Source: G965227875 sp965227875 (lineage in GTDB: Bacteria > Pseudomonadota > Alphaproteobacteria > Rhizobiales > JAJFHC01). From it: a DNA stretch of 64,000 nt. This document shows, piece by piece, positions 1-8,212 of this stretch. The stretch covers positions 4,898,001 to 4,962,000 of the forward strand of contig OZ245783.1 of NCBI GenBank assembly GCA_965227875.1, given 5' to 3'. How positions within the stretch are numbered: position 1 is the first letter of the stretch; every line of letters starts with the position of its first letter. Made by a program: the position numbers and the translations under genes. Below the pieces are notes generated by a model, which did no database searches, was not told the DNA's origin, and saw only the letters and a program-made list of their open reading frames with translations.

Positions 1-1016
1 AGGGCAAGGGCGAAAACATAGCCATACCGCCAACCCAGTTCGGGCATGTTGAACGCCGAGGCGTTCCTGTCGAAATTCATCCCGTAGAGACTGGCGATGA
101 AACTGAGCGGAATGAAGATGGTCGCCATGATGGTGAGGACCTTCATGATCTCGTTCATCCGGTTGCTCAGGCTGGTCAGGTAGATGTCCACCAGACCCGA
201 ACTGATCTCGCGATAGGTCTCCAGGATGTCGATGAGCTGTACGGTGTGGTCGTAGCAGTCCCGCAGATAGACCACCGTCGGCTGGGCCACGAGTTCGCCC
301 TCGTGACGCATCAGCGCGTTGATCATTTCCCGTTGCGGCCACAGCGCCCTGCGAAGCTCGAACAGGTCCCGCTTGACCTGGTGGATCTTGCGCATCTGCG
401 CATTCCGCGGCTTGTCTATGACGTCGTTCTCCAGCGCCTCGATCAGTTCGCCGCGCTGTTCCAGCGCAGGGAAATACCCGTCGATGACCGCGTCGAGGAT
501 GGCATAGGCGAGATAGTCCGGACCGAACAGCCGGATCCGGCCGTTTTCCGACCGCAGCCGCTCGCGCACGTTCTCGAGGCAGTCGCCGGACCGTTCCTGG
601 AAGGTGATCACGTAGTCGGGCCCGAGAAAAAGGCTGAGCTGTTCGGCGGCCGTGTCCGCGGGATCGGCCAGCATCTGTGTGACGATGAAGATCTGGCCGT
701 CATACTCCTCGAGCTTCGGACGCTGGTGGAGATTGACCACATCCTCCAGGGCCAGCCTGTGGATACCGAAACTCTCCCCGATCCGGCGGATGAGTTCGAT
801 GTCCGCGAGGCCGTCGACATTGATCCAGGTGAGACCGTCCCCGTCCGCCCAGGCTTTCAGGTCACCGGCCTCTGCGTCCCTGTGTTCCTCGAAGAAATCC
901 GGTCCGTAGCGGAAGCAGGTCAGCGACGTCGGGTCGGAGGAAGGATCCGCGACGAGGGTTCCGGGGGATGCCCCGACGGGTGTGCGTTTGCGCCGGCGCG
1001 GTACACCCCTAGCCAT
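1..1016 (-). CDS. corA: CorA-family magnesium transporter, C-terminus cut by window edge
   Basis: Inner-membrane divalent cation channel of the CorA/MIT family. About 338 codons are visible. The N-terminal region is the soluble cytoplasmic domain with the usual acidic, helical character. TM1 lies at about residues 290-311 and is followed directly by the signature GMNF at 312-315. The start of TM2 is visible before the sequence runs off the window. The ATG start at 1014-1016 lies inside the end of the upstream J-domain gene (8-bp overlap), so the two are probably cotranscribed and translationally coupled. A second, unrelated Mg transporter, MgtE, lies 11 kb away. The family call rests on the GMNF motif at the proper place; the transported ion (Mg, Co, Zn) cannot be told from sequence. 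Confidence 0.92.
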   Translation of the reverse strand, partial: MARGVPRRRKRTPVGASPGTLVADPSSDPTSLTCFRYGPDFFEEHRDAEAGDLKAWADGDGLTWINVDGLADIELIRRIGESFGIHRLALEDVVNLHQRPKLEEYDGQIFIVTQMLADPADTAAEQLSLFLGPDYVITFQERSGDCLENVRERLRSENGRIRLFGPDYLAYAILDAVIDGYFPALEQRGELIEALENDVIDKPRNAQMRKIHQVKRDLFELRRALWPQREMINALMRHEGELVAQPTVVYLRDCYDHTVQLIDILETYREISSGLVDIYLTSLSNRMNEIMKVLTIMATIFIPLSFIASLYGMNFDRNASAFNMPELGWRYGYVFALA

Positions 1017-1725
1017 CGAGCAGCACGTCTTTCGCCTGGTTGATGCGCGCGGCGAGATACGCCGACCCGCCCTGGTCGGGATGATAGGCCTTCATCAGCC
1101 GACGGTGGGCCGCACGGATGTCCTTTTCTCCCGCCGCGTCGTCGAGACCGAGTATCTCGAGCGCCTCCGTGCGTGACATGCCTCCGGAGCGGGCCTGACG
1201 TTCTCCCGACGAAGACGGGTCGCTGTCCGTGCCTTCGAAGGCCTCGTCTTTCCGCCAGTCGGGTTTCTTGCGGTCGAGATAGGCCTCGAGAACCGCCGCG
1301 CTCTGGTCCCCCGCCCTGGTGCACTCGGAGAACAGCGTCGCCAGATCCGACATCGTCAGATCGTCCAGCATCTGGCCGGCGAAGGCGCCGCTGACCACCC
1401 TGCCCCCCATGTCACCGGTGGCGTGATCGAGTTCCATTTCGAGCATCGCGGTCCGCACGCGGGATGCGCCACCCGCGTTGCGCCTCCCGCGGCCCGTCGA
1501 ACTGAACGGATTGCTGCGCGCCGCACTTCCCATCGCCAGCGTGAAAATCTGCCGTGCGAGGCCGAAGCGCCCGGTGAACATCAGGATCGCCGCCAGCAGG
1601 AATGCCACGCCGATGCTGATCGGCTTGGCCTTGCGTGCAAGCTGGGCCGGGTTCGACTTCACGAACAGCACCGCGAGCACGTAGAGAATGCCCGCCCCGA
1701 GCAGAAGAAAGATGAGAATGCGCAT
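1009..1725 (-). CDS. Membrane-anchored J-domain (DnaJ-like) protein
   Basis: 238 aa. Two hydrophobic segments at the N-terminus (about 1-20 and 36-55) anchor it in the inner membrane. A charged middle region follows, then a C-terminal J domain of about 55 residues. The HPD tripeptide needed to stimulate Hsp70 ATPase is at 215-217 in the context AYHPDQGG. There is no zinc-finger or substrate-binding domain of true DnaJ, so it should recruit DnaK to a membrane site rather than act as a general chaperone (inference). It starts 11 bp after the VWA gene stop and overlaps the corA start by 8 bp, forming a three-gene unit. Its client is unknown. Confidence 0.88.
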   Translation of the reverse strand: MRILIFLLLGAGILYVLAVLFVKSNPAQLARKAKPISIGVAFLLAAILMFTGRFGLARQIFTLAMGSAARSNPFSSTGRGRRNAGGASRVRTAMLEMELDHATGDMGGRVVSGAFAGQMLDDLTMSDLATLFSECTRAGDQSAAVLEAYLDRKKPDWRKDEAFEGTDSDPSSSGERQARSGGMSRTEALEILGLDDAAGEKDIRAAHRRLMKAYHPDQGGSAYLAARINQAKDVLLDG

Positions 1726-1736
1726 CTGGCCCGGAC

Positions 1737-2465
1737 TTACCTGATCTGGCTCAGCAGCAGCTGCGCACTGCCGCCACGCGACTTCGAATAGTCTTCCAGC
1801 GCCCGTCTCCCGCCCGCGGCATAGACCGCGACCGAGGACAGCAATTCGCGTAGCTGCGCGGCGGATCCGGCATCGAAACGGCAGAAGGCGCCTCCCGTGA
1901 GGCGCGCGATTTCGCGGAACGCCTGTTCCGCGATAGCATCATAGCCTTCCTGGAACATGAAGAGCGGAAGCCCGAGCAGCCCGATCTCGCCGGCCCGCTC
2001 GCACAGTTCGTCGACATTTTCCTCCATGCAGTCGCCGACATAGACGACCGCGCTCACCTTGGCGCGCTCGTGCTCGTTGCGCACATGCTCGAGCACCCGC
2101 CGGATCTGGGTCTGCCCGCCACGACAGGAGACGCTGGTCATCAGGTCAGACAGGGCCTGGGCGTCGCTCGCCCAGCGGCTTGCCTTGCACTCGCGGAACC
2201 CGCGGAAATAGACAAGCTGCACGTCCAGCCCACCGATCCGGTCTGTCTCGTGAAACATCTCCGCCTGGAGCGTACAGGCCGTGTCCCACGTCGGCTGCCG
2301 GCTCATGGTGGCGTCCATCGCGAAGATGAGACGGCCGCGCTCGCCGGCCGATACGGGCGGCGGCGTCGAGCGGACCTTGTCGAGAAACGCCGCAACGTCA
2401 TCTGCGTTCGATGTCTCGATGTCCTTTTTCTGCCCGGACACGGGTGGTTTGCTGGAGCCAGTCAT
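1737..2465 (-). CDS. VWA-domain protein of unknown role
   Basis: 242 aa, soluble, no signal peptide. A von Willebrand factor A-like fold starts at about residue 45 with strand RLIFAMD. The metal-site motif appears as DATMS (51-55), that is D-x-T-x-S rather than the usual D-x-S-x-S. A second strand VVYVGDCMEE carries a plausible acidic metal ligand. A good ribosome binding site (GAGGAAAGG) precedes the ATG. It is the first gene of a compact unit with the J-domain protein and CorA. VWA proteins usually act as metal-dependent protein-protein adaptors. Here the partner is unknown, and any link to the chaperone-like neighbour is inferred from spacing only. Confidence 0.8.
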   Translation of the reverse strand: MTGSSKPPVSGQKKDIETSNADDVAAFLDKVRSTPPPVSAGERGRLIFAMDATMSRQPTWDTACTLQAEMFHETDRIGGLDVQLVYFRGFRECKASRWASDAQALSDLMTSVSCRGGQTQIRRVLEHVRNEHERAKVSAVVYVGDCMEENVDELCERAGEIGLLGLPLFMFQEGYDAIAEQAFREIARLTGGAFCRFDAGSAAQLRELLSSVAVYAAGGRRALEDYSKSRGGSAQLLLSQIR

Positions 2466-2581
2466 CGACCTTTCCTCATACCGGAGGAATTATACAATAT
2501 CCTGCCGGCCCGCCAGAAATTTGCCGTTACCGGATAGATTGGTCCAGATTCCGGAATTGCCAGTGCCGTCTGTCGCCGTGG

Positions 2582-3451
2582 TTACTGCGCGACCGCCGCG
2601 CCCGGCGGGAAAGGCCGGCTTTCGACCCGATGGTGGTATGGCAGTTCGAGGGTGTCCAGAAGCGTTTGAACTTCCTTGCGCGCGGCAAGATGGGAAACGG
2701 ACAGTTCCGTCGTGTCCTCGCCCACGTCGAAAAGTGTGAGGCCCGCCGGAAACAGCTCCCTGAACACCACCCGCTCCGATACGCCCGGCGCCACCCGGAA
2801 CTCAAGCCGCGAAGACAGATCGTTCACCGCATGCTCGATTCGCGCGGCATTGTGCGACTGCAGCGGCGAAAGCCTGTTGCGCACGACGACCCAGTCGACC
2901 CGGCCTTCGTCGACGACGTTCCGCCGGCGCCGGCTCTGATGGACCATGTCCGCGTATTGCGACACATTGCGAAACTCCAGCGTATCGACATCCACGCTGG
3001 CCAGAACATCGAGGTCGAGAAAACTGTCGTTGATGGGCGTCACGAGGGTGTCCGCCATGGAATGCCCGAGTCTCGACAGGTAGGTGTCGCTGCCCGGCGA
3101 ATCGACGATCAGGAAATCGCAGGTATGTTCCAGGGTCCCGATCGCCTCGGCGAATGCGGCGAACTCGGCGTCCTCGTCCTTGCGCAGGTGCCCTTCGGGC
3201 CCGAGAACGATCGTGCGGTGATCCGGCATGGGGACCTCGCGTTCGCTCCGTTCTGACCATTGCCTGCGGTTGTTTATGTAGCGCGTCAGGGACTGCTGGC
3301 GGCTGTCGATGTCGATGCTTCCAACCGTCTTCCCGCGATTGAGCAGCGCCACGATCAGGTGCATCGCGGTGGTCGTCTTTCCCGAACCGCCCTTTTCGTT
3401 GCCGAGGACGATGACGTGCGCGTTTTTCGGAAGCCCCTCGGATACGCTCAT
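2582..3451 (-). CDS. mipZ: Division plane positioning ATPase MipZ (ParA/MinD superfamily)
   Basis: About 289 aa. The deviant Walker A motif GNEKGGSGKTTT is at 17-28, with both the ParA/MinD signature lysine (K20) and the P-loop lysine (K25). It is followed by a DSRQQSLTRY segment and DSPGSDT, all as in MipZ of alphaproteobacteria. The family forms ATP-dependent dimers on DNA near the ParB-bound origin and inhibits FtsZ polymerisation, placing the septum at midcell. The start is uncertain: an in-frame GTG lies two codons upstream at 3457, and neither start has a strong Shine-Dalgarno sequence. ParB and FtsZ are not in the window. Confidence 0.9.
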   Translation of the reverse strand: MSVSEGLPKNAHVIVLGNEKGGSGKTTTAMHLIVALLNRGKTVGSIDIDSRQQSLTRYINNRRQWSERSEREVPMPDHRTIVLGPEGHLRKDEDAEFAAFAEAIGTLEHTCDFLIVDSPGSDTYLSRLGHSMADTLVTPINDSFLDLDVLASVDVDTLEFRNVSQYADMVHQSRRRRNVVDEGRVDWVVVRNRLSPLQSHNAARIEHAVNDLSSRLEFRVAPGVSERVVFRELFPAGLTLFDVGEDTTELSVSHLAARKEVQTLLDTLELPYHHRVESRPFPPGAAVAQ

Positions 3452-3648
3452 GGACACACGACACAGCGACGCAACTGACCCGTCATGGACTTCTGCTCCC
3501 CTCGGTCACTTCCCCCGCCCCGGCCTTGACGCCGAATCCCTTGCAACGAGAGTACGGCGGGGAAGGATAAGGTCAAGACTGTGGGAAGATTGTGGCCGGT
3601 CCCCGAACCCGGTGTCCCGAAACGGCCACAGGCGCGGAACGGTCGAGG

Positions 3649-4062
3649 TCAGAGCAGGCCGAGTTCGACCAGTTCGGCCCGCATTTCCGGGGGGACATCG
3701 TCCAGCGCGCCTGACGGCAGGTCCTTCGGCACATCCGCGCCTTCGATGTATCTCCAGCCCTGAAAGGCGCGACGCGGCTGCGGCCGTGTGAGAACGATCT
3801 CGTGGTCGAGCATCAGCCGGCACCGCCGGATGCCCTCCTCATCGGTGAAGGGACAGATGTCGGCCAGCCGCTGGCGGCACTGGATCTGCCCGCGGATCAC
3901 CCAGTAGAGCGAACCGCCATCGAGCAACTCGTCCTTGCGCCGGGGAATCATCCGCGTGGTGTGGAACAGGCCCGCGCCCTGTGCGCGGCGGCGTTTCTGC
4001 CATGCGACCAGTTCGTCCACCTCGGAAACACCGACACAGAGTTTGAGCAGATGAAGCGCCAT
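3649..4062 (-). CDS. DUF1489 family protein
   Basis: 137 aa, the typical length for DUF1489, a family largely restricted to Alphaproteobacteria and without assigned function. Visible family features are the N-terminal MALHLLKLCVG, a central segment with the pattern GSLYWVIRG, and a C-terminal half with many prolines. No membrane segment, signal peptide or recognisable catalytic motif. It stands alone between mipZ and the carboxylase operon. The 197 bp upstream (3452-3648) hold no gene I can support. Family call from recall of conserved segments; role unknown. Confidence 0.78.
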   Translation of the reverse strand: MALHLLKLCVGVSEVDELVAWQKRRRAQGAGLFHTTRMIPRRKDELLDGGSLYWVIRGQIQCRQRLADICPFTDEEGIRRCRLMLDHEIVLTRPQPRRAFQGWRYIEGADVPKDLPSGALDDVPPEMRAELVELGLL

Positions 4063-4156
4063 GACCCGAAACTATCGCGATGCTCGCGGCCGACCAAGGC
4101 GCAATGACGACATATCCACACGGCCACCGGGCCGGGGCCGCCGGCGGCGGCGCAAC

Positions 4157-6172
4157 CTAGTCCTCTTCGGCGTCGTCGGTAATCCGGATGAGGATCTGGC
4201 CTTCCGCCACCTGGTCGCCGACCGACACGGCCACCTCGTCGACAACGCCGGCGCTGCCCGCCGTGAGGGAATGTTCCATCTTCATGGCCTCGAGGACCGC
4301 CAGCCGCGTCCCCTTTTCGACCCGGTCTCCCGCCGAAACCTCGAGCAGGTGCAGGCGTCCCGACATAGGTGCACGCACCAGCCCGCCGCCGCTGCCGCCT
4401 TCGATGTCGCGATCGAGCAGATCGGTTTCACGGATCTCCACCTGGCGTCCGCCGACGATCACGAAAAGCGTGTCCGCGTCGGGAACGAGATGTGCACGGA
4501 AATTTCGTCCATCGTGCCTGACCGACAGCGTTCCCTCGCCGGACGTCAGGGGCACAAGCCGCAACGGGTCCGCACCGTCGACGGCAATCACCATGTCGTC
4601 ACCGTCACGGCAGAGGGACACGACACTCTCCTCGCCGTTGATGGTCAGGTGAAGAACGCTTGGTCGCGGGGGCCCCAGTTGCCAGCCGCCGTCGCCGGAC
4701 CAGGGCGATACATGGCCTGACGCAAGGACCTGCGTGCGCCGGTGCTCCAGATGCTGCATCCACGCCATGGCGCAGAGGCCCGGAATGACGAGCCTGTCGC
4801 TGCCGGGAGCGAAATCGCTCTTGTGGGTATCGAGAAAGGACGTATCGATATCCTCGGCCCGGAAGGCGGGATGGGCGAGAACCGTACGAAGGTACCCCGC
4901 ATTGCTCCTTGGCCCGGCCACGACACAAGCATCGAGTGCGGCCGTCAGGCGCGAGATTGCCTCGTCCCTGTCCCGCCCCCAGGAAATGACCTTGGCGATC
5001 ATGGGATCGTAGTGCCGCGAGACCTCGTCGCCGGAGCGAACACCCGTATCGATACGCAGGCCGTCCATGCCCTCCGGCGTATCGAAACGTCTCAGCCTGC
5101 CGGTGCTCGGCAGAAACCCGTTGTCCGGATCTTCGGCGTACAACCGGACTTCCATCGCATGGCCGTTCAGCCGGATGGCGTCCTGTGCGCATGGCAGCGG
5201 CTCGCCGGAAGCGACCCTGAGCTGCCACTCCACAAGATCCTGGCCGGTGATCATCTCCGTCACGGGATGCTCGACCTGGAGGCGGGTGTTCATCTCCATG
5301 AAGTAGAACGCATCCTCACGCAGGCCGTCCGTCGTGTCCGCGATGAACTCCACCGTACCGGCCCCGACATACCCCACGGCTTTCGCGGCCGCGACCGCCG
5401 CCTCGCCCATGCGTGTCCGCATTTCATCCGAGATGCCCGGGGCCGGCGCCTCCTCGACCACCTTCTGGTGACGGCGCTGCAGCGAGCAGTCTCTTTCGAA
5501 GAGGTGCACGGCCTCTCCGTGGGTGTCCGCGAAGACCTGGATCTCGATGTGGCGCGGCCGGCCGACGAACTTCTCGACGAGTACGCGGTCGTCGCCGAAT
5601 GCGTTCGCGGCCTCGCGCCGCGCCGATGCCAGCGCCTGGGTGAACTCAGGCGGTCCGTCCACGCGCCTCATGCCTTTCCCGCCACCGCCGGCGACGGCCT
5701 TGATGAGGACCGGGTAACCGATTTCGTCAGCCGCGCTTGCCAGGACGCCATCCGCTTGGTCGTCGCCGTGATATCCGGGAACGACCGGTACGCCGGCCTC
5801 TTCCATGATCCGCTTCGCCGCATCCTTGAGACCCATCGCCCGGATCGCGTCGGCCGGCGGACCCACGAAGGCGACCCCGGCCTTCGCGCAGGCCTCCGCG
5901 AAGGCCGCGTTCTCGGACAGGAACCCGTATCCCGGATGAATGCACTGCGCACCGGACCGTGCCGCCGCCTCGAGGATGGCATCGGCCCTGAGATAGCTTT
6001 GCGCGGGGTCCGGCGGCCCCAGCCTGTAGGCCTCGTCGGCCAGCGCCACATGCATGGCGTCGCGGTCGGCATCGGAATAGACCGCAACGGTCTTCAGGCC
6101 CAGCCGCCTCGCGGTGCGCATGATCCGCACGGCGATCTCGCCACGGTTTGCAATGAGTACGGAGGAAAACAT
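4157..6172 (-). CDS. mccA: Methylcrotonyl-CoA carboxylase, biotin-containing alpha subunit
   Basis: 671 aa. Order: biotin carboxylase domain (starts MFSSVLIANRGEIAVR), ATP-grasp glycine loop (VAGGGGKGM), the MNTRLQVEHPVTE active-site segment, a linker domain, and a C-terminal biotinyl domain with the acceptor lysine at 631 in EAMKMEHS. It carboxylates biotin with ATP and bicarbonate, and the beta subunit then transfers CO2 to 3-methylcrotonyl-CoA in leucine breakdown. An upstream open stretch in the same frame reaches 6514, but the family N-terminus and gene packing place the start at 6172, five bases after the mccB stop. Assignment to MCC rather than another acyl-CoA carboxylase comes from the neighbouring isovaleryl-CoA dehydrogenase and liuR-like gene. 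Confidence 0.93.
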   Translation of the reverse strand: MFSSVLIANRGEIAVRIMRTARRLGLKTVAVYSDADRDAMHVALADEAYRLGPPDPAQSYLRADAILEAAARSGAQCIHPGYGFLSENAAFAEACAKAGVAFVGPPADAIRAMGLKDAAKRIMEEAGVPVVPGYHGDDQADGVLASAADEIGYPVLIKAVAGGGGKGMRRVDGPPEFTQALASARREAANAFGDDRVLVEKFVGRPRHIEIQVFADTHGEAVHLFERDCSLQRRHQKVVEEAPAPGISDEMRTRMGEAAVAAAKAVGYVGAGTVEFIADTTDGLREDAFYFMEMNTRLQVEHPVTEMITGQDLVEWQLRVASGEPLPCAQDAIRLNGHAMEVRLYAEDPDNGFLPSTGRLRRFDTPEGMDGLRIDTGVRSGDEVSRHYDPMIAKVISWGRDRDEAISRLTAALDACVVAGPRSNAGYLRTVLAHPAFRAEDIDTSFLDTHKSDFAPGSDRLVIPGLCAMAWMQHLEHRRTQVLASGHVSPWSGDGGWQLGPPRPSVLHLTINGEESVVSLCRDGDDMVIAVDGADPLRLVPLTSGEGTLSVRHDGRNFRAHLVPDADTLFVIVGGRQVEIRETDLLDRDIEGGSGGGLVRAPMSGRLHLLEVSAGDRVEKGTRLAVLEAMKMEHSLTAGSAGVVDEVAVSVGDQVAEGQILIRITDDAEED

Positions 6173-6177
6173 GGGTG

Positions 6178-7785
6178 TCACATCCGGAAAATGCCGAAAT
6201 CGGTGTCCGGCACCGGGGCATTCAGCGTTGCGGAAAGCGAGAGACCGAGGACCATGCGCGTCTCCGAAGGCAGGATGACACCGTCGTCCCAGAGCCGCGC
6301 GGTCGCGAAATAGGGATGGCCTTCCGCCTCGATGCGTTCTCGGATCGGGCGCTTGAAGTCCTCTTCCTCTTCGGCGCTCCAGGCGCCGCCGTCGGCCTCT
6401 ATGTTGTCGCGGCGCACAGTCGCCAGCACGCTCGCCGCCTGCTCGCCGCCCATCACCGAGATACGGGCGTTCGGCCACATGTACAGGAACCTCGGGCTGT
6501 AGCCGCGACCGCACATGCCGTAATTGCCGGCCCCGAACGAGCCGCCGATGATGACCGTGATCTTGGGCACGCTGGCACAGGCCACGGCCGTCACCATCTT
6601 CGCGCCGTCCTTCGCGATTCCGCCGGCTTCATACTTCTGGCCGACCATGAAGCCGGAAATGTTCTGCAGGAAGAGCAGCGGAATGCGCCTCTGGCAGCAC
6701 AGTTCGATGAAGTGCGCCGCCTTTGTCGCCGATTCCGAATAGAGGATCCCGTTATTGGCCACGATGCCCACAGGGTGGCCCATGATATGGGCGAATCCCG
6801 TCACCACCGTCGTGCCGTACAGCTTCTTGAATTCGTCGAGCTCCGAATTGTCGACCAGCCGGGCGATCACCTCTCGCACATCGTACTGGACGGCGAAGGA
6901 CCGGGGCACGATCCCGTCGAGATCCGACGCGTCGTAGCGCGGTTCGCGTGAGGCCCTCAACTCGATGTCATTGGGCTTGCGCATGTTCAGATCCGCGACG
7001 ATGCTCCGCCCGATCGCCAGCGCGTGCGTATCGTCCATCGCATAGTGGTCCGCGACACCGCTCTGGCGGGTGTGCACGTCGGCACCACCGAGATCCTCGG
7101 CACTGACAACCTCTCCGAGCGCGGCCTTCACCAGCGGCGGGCCAGCCAGGAAAATGGTTCCCTGCTTGCGCACGATCACGGTCTCGTCCGCCATCGCGGG
7201 CATGTAGGCGCCGCCCGCCGTGCACGACCCCATGACAATGGCGATCTGCGGAATGCCCATGGCGGACATCGTGGCCTGGTTGTAGAAAATGCGGCCGAAA
7301 TGGTCCCGGTCGGGGAAGACGTCGGTCTGCATCGGCAGGTTGGCGCCGCCGGAGTCGACCATGTAGACGCACGGCAGCCTGTTCTCGCGCGCGATCTCCT
7401 GGGCGCGCAGGTGCTTCTTGATGGTCATCGGGTAGTAGCTGCCGCCCTTGATCGTCGCATCGTTGCACACGATCATGACCTCGCGCCCCGACACGTGCCC
7501 GATGCCCGTTATGACGCCCGCACTGTGGATATCGTCGTCGTACATGCCGTACGCGGCAAGCTGGCTCAGTTCGAGAAACGGCGTTCCCGGATCGATGAAC
7601 CGCATCACGCGTTCGCGTGGCAGGAGCTTTCCGCGGTCCAGGTGGCGCTTGCGCGCACGTTCGCTGCCCCCCACGGCAACCTGCGCCCGCTTATCGGCGA
7701 GGTCCCGGGCGAGAGCCCGGTTTACCTCGGCATTTTCCCTGAAACCGTCCGATCCCACGGAAACGCCGGATTCAAGCACGCTCAT
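6178..7785 (-). CDS. mccB: Methylcrotonyl-CoA carboxylase, carboxyltransferase (beta) subunit
   Basis: 535 aa, the normal length for MCC beta. Carboxyltransferase N and C halves are both present, with glycine-rich acyl-CoA and carboxybiotin loops such as VMGSCTAGGAYMPAM in the first half and GGSFGAGNYGMCGRGY in the second. The FGAGNYGM segment is typical of MCC beta. The ATG at 7785 overlaps the rhodanese stop as ATGA, so translation is probably coupled. An in-frame extension up to 8154 is open but runs through the rhodanese gene and is not real. Acts with mccA in the cytoplasm to make 3-methylglutaconyl-CoA. Confidence 0.94.
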   Translation of the reverse strand: MSVLESGVSVGSDGFRENAEVNRALARDLADKRAQVAVGGSERARKRHLDRGKLLPRERVMRFIDPGTPFLELSQLAAYGMYDDDIHSAGVITGIGHVSGREVMIVCNDATIKGGSYYPMTIKKHLRAQEIARENRLPCVYMVDSGGANLPMQTDVFPDRDHFGRIFYNQATMSAMGIPQIAIVMGSCTAGGAYMPAMADETVIVRKQGTIFLAGPPLVKAALGEVVSAEDLGGADVHTRQSGVADHYAMDDTHALAIGRSIVADLNMRKPNDIELRASREPRYDASDLDGIVPRSFAVQYDVREVIARLVDNSELDEFKKLYGTTVVTGFAHIMGHPVGIVANNGILYSESATKAAHFIELCCQRRIPLLFLQNISGFMVGQKYEAGGIAKDGAKMVTAVACASVPKITVIIGGSFGAGNYGMCGRGYSPRFLYMWPNARISVMGGEQAASVLATVRRDNIEADGGAWSAEEEEDFKRPIRERIEAEGHPYFATARLWDDGVILPSETRMVLGLSLSATLNAPVPDTDFGIFRM

Positions 7786-8189
7786 TTCTTGGGTTGAACC
7801 TCTTCGATCGGCGCCCCCGACTTTTTCCATCCGCCGAAACCGCCGGCCATATGGCAGACCGGCGCGAGCCCCATGCGATGCGCCGTCTGCGCCGCCAGGG
7901 CCGATCGCATGCCGCCGGCACAATAGAAGACGTACTTCTTGTCCTGCCCGAAGACCTCCTTGTAATAGGGGCTCTCCGGATCGATCCAGAACTCGAGCAT
8001 GCCGCGCGGTGCGTGGTAGGCACCGGGCACCTTGCCCTCGCGCCAGAGTTCCCGCACGTCGCGGATGTCGACCATTACCACGTTCTCGTCCTCGAACATG
8101 GTCCGGGCCTGGTCGACATCGATGGTCTCGATTTCTTCCTCGGCCGCGGCGCACAGCGCCTTTATGCCTGTCGTGATCTCCTGTGCCAT
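7782..8189 (-). CDS. Rhodanese-domain sulfurtransferase
   Basis: 135 aa, a single rhodanese domain. The active-site loop begins at C90 in YCAGGMRSA, with the glycine and arginine that cradle a persulfide on the cysteine. A strong ribosome binding site (GGGAGGG) precedes the ATG at 8189, which decides against the longer in-frame start at 8264. It lies between the thiolase and mccB, and its stop overlaps the mccB start by 4 bp. Its metabolic reason for being in a leucine-degradation operon is not obvious; sulfur transfer to an enzyme or detoxification are possible. Confidence 0.85.
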   Translation of the reverse strand: MAQEITTGIKALCAAAEEEIETIDVDQARTMFEDENVVMVDIRDVRELWREGKVPGAYHAPRGMLEFWIDPESPYYKEVFGQDKKYVFYCAGGMRSALAAQTAHRMGLAPVCHMAGGFGGWKKSGAPIEEVQPKK

Positions 8190-8212
8190 CGTTCCCTCCC
8201 CGTTTCTTGCAA

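Noticed and set aside
3452..3648. Gene between mipZ and the DUF1489 gene
   Set aside because: Open frames here run across both neighbours in other frames and have shadow composition.
4157..6514. Extended 785-codon version of mccA
   Set aside because: The extra 114 residues lie inside mccB and have shadow composition. The family start MFSSVLIANRGE is at 6172.
6178..8154. Extended 658-codon version of mccB as a rhodanese-carboxyltransferase fusion
   Set aside because: The extra part is read in a different frame from the rhodanese gene and is not rhodanese sequence. The normal start is at 7785 with an ATGA overlap.
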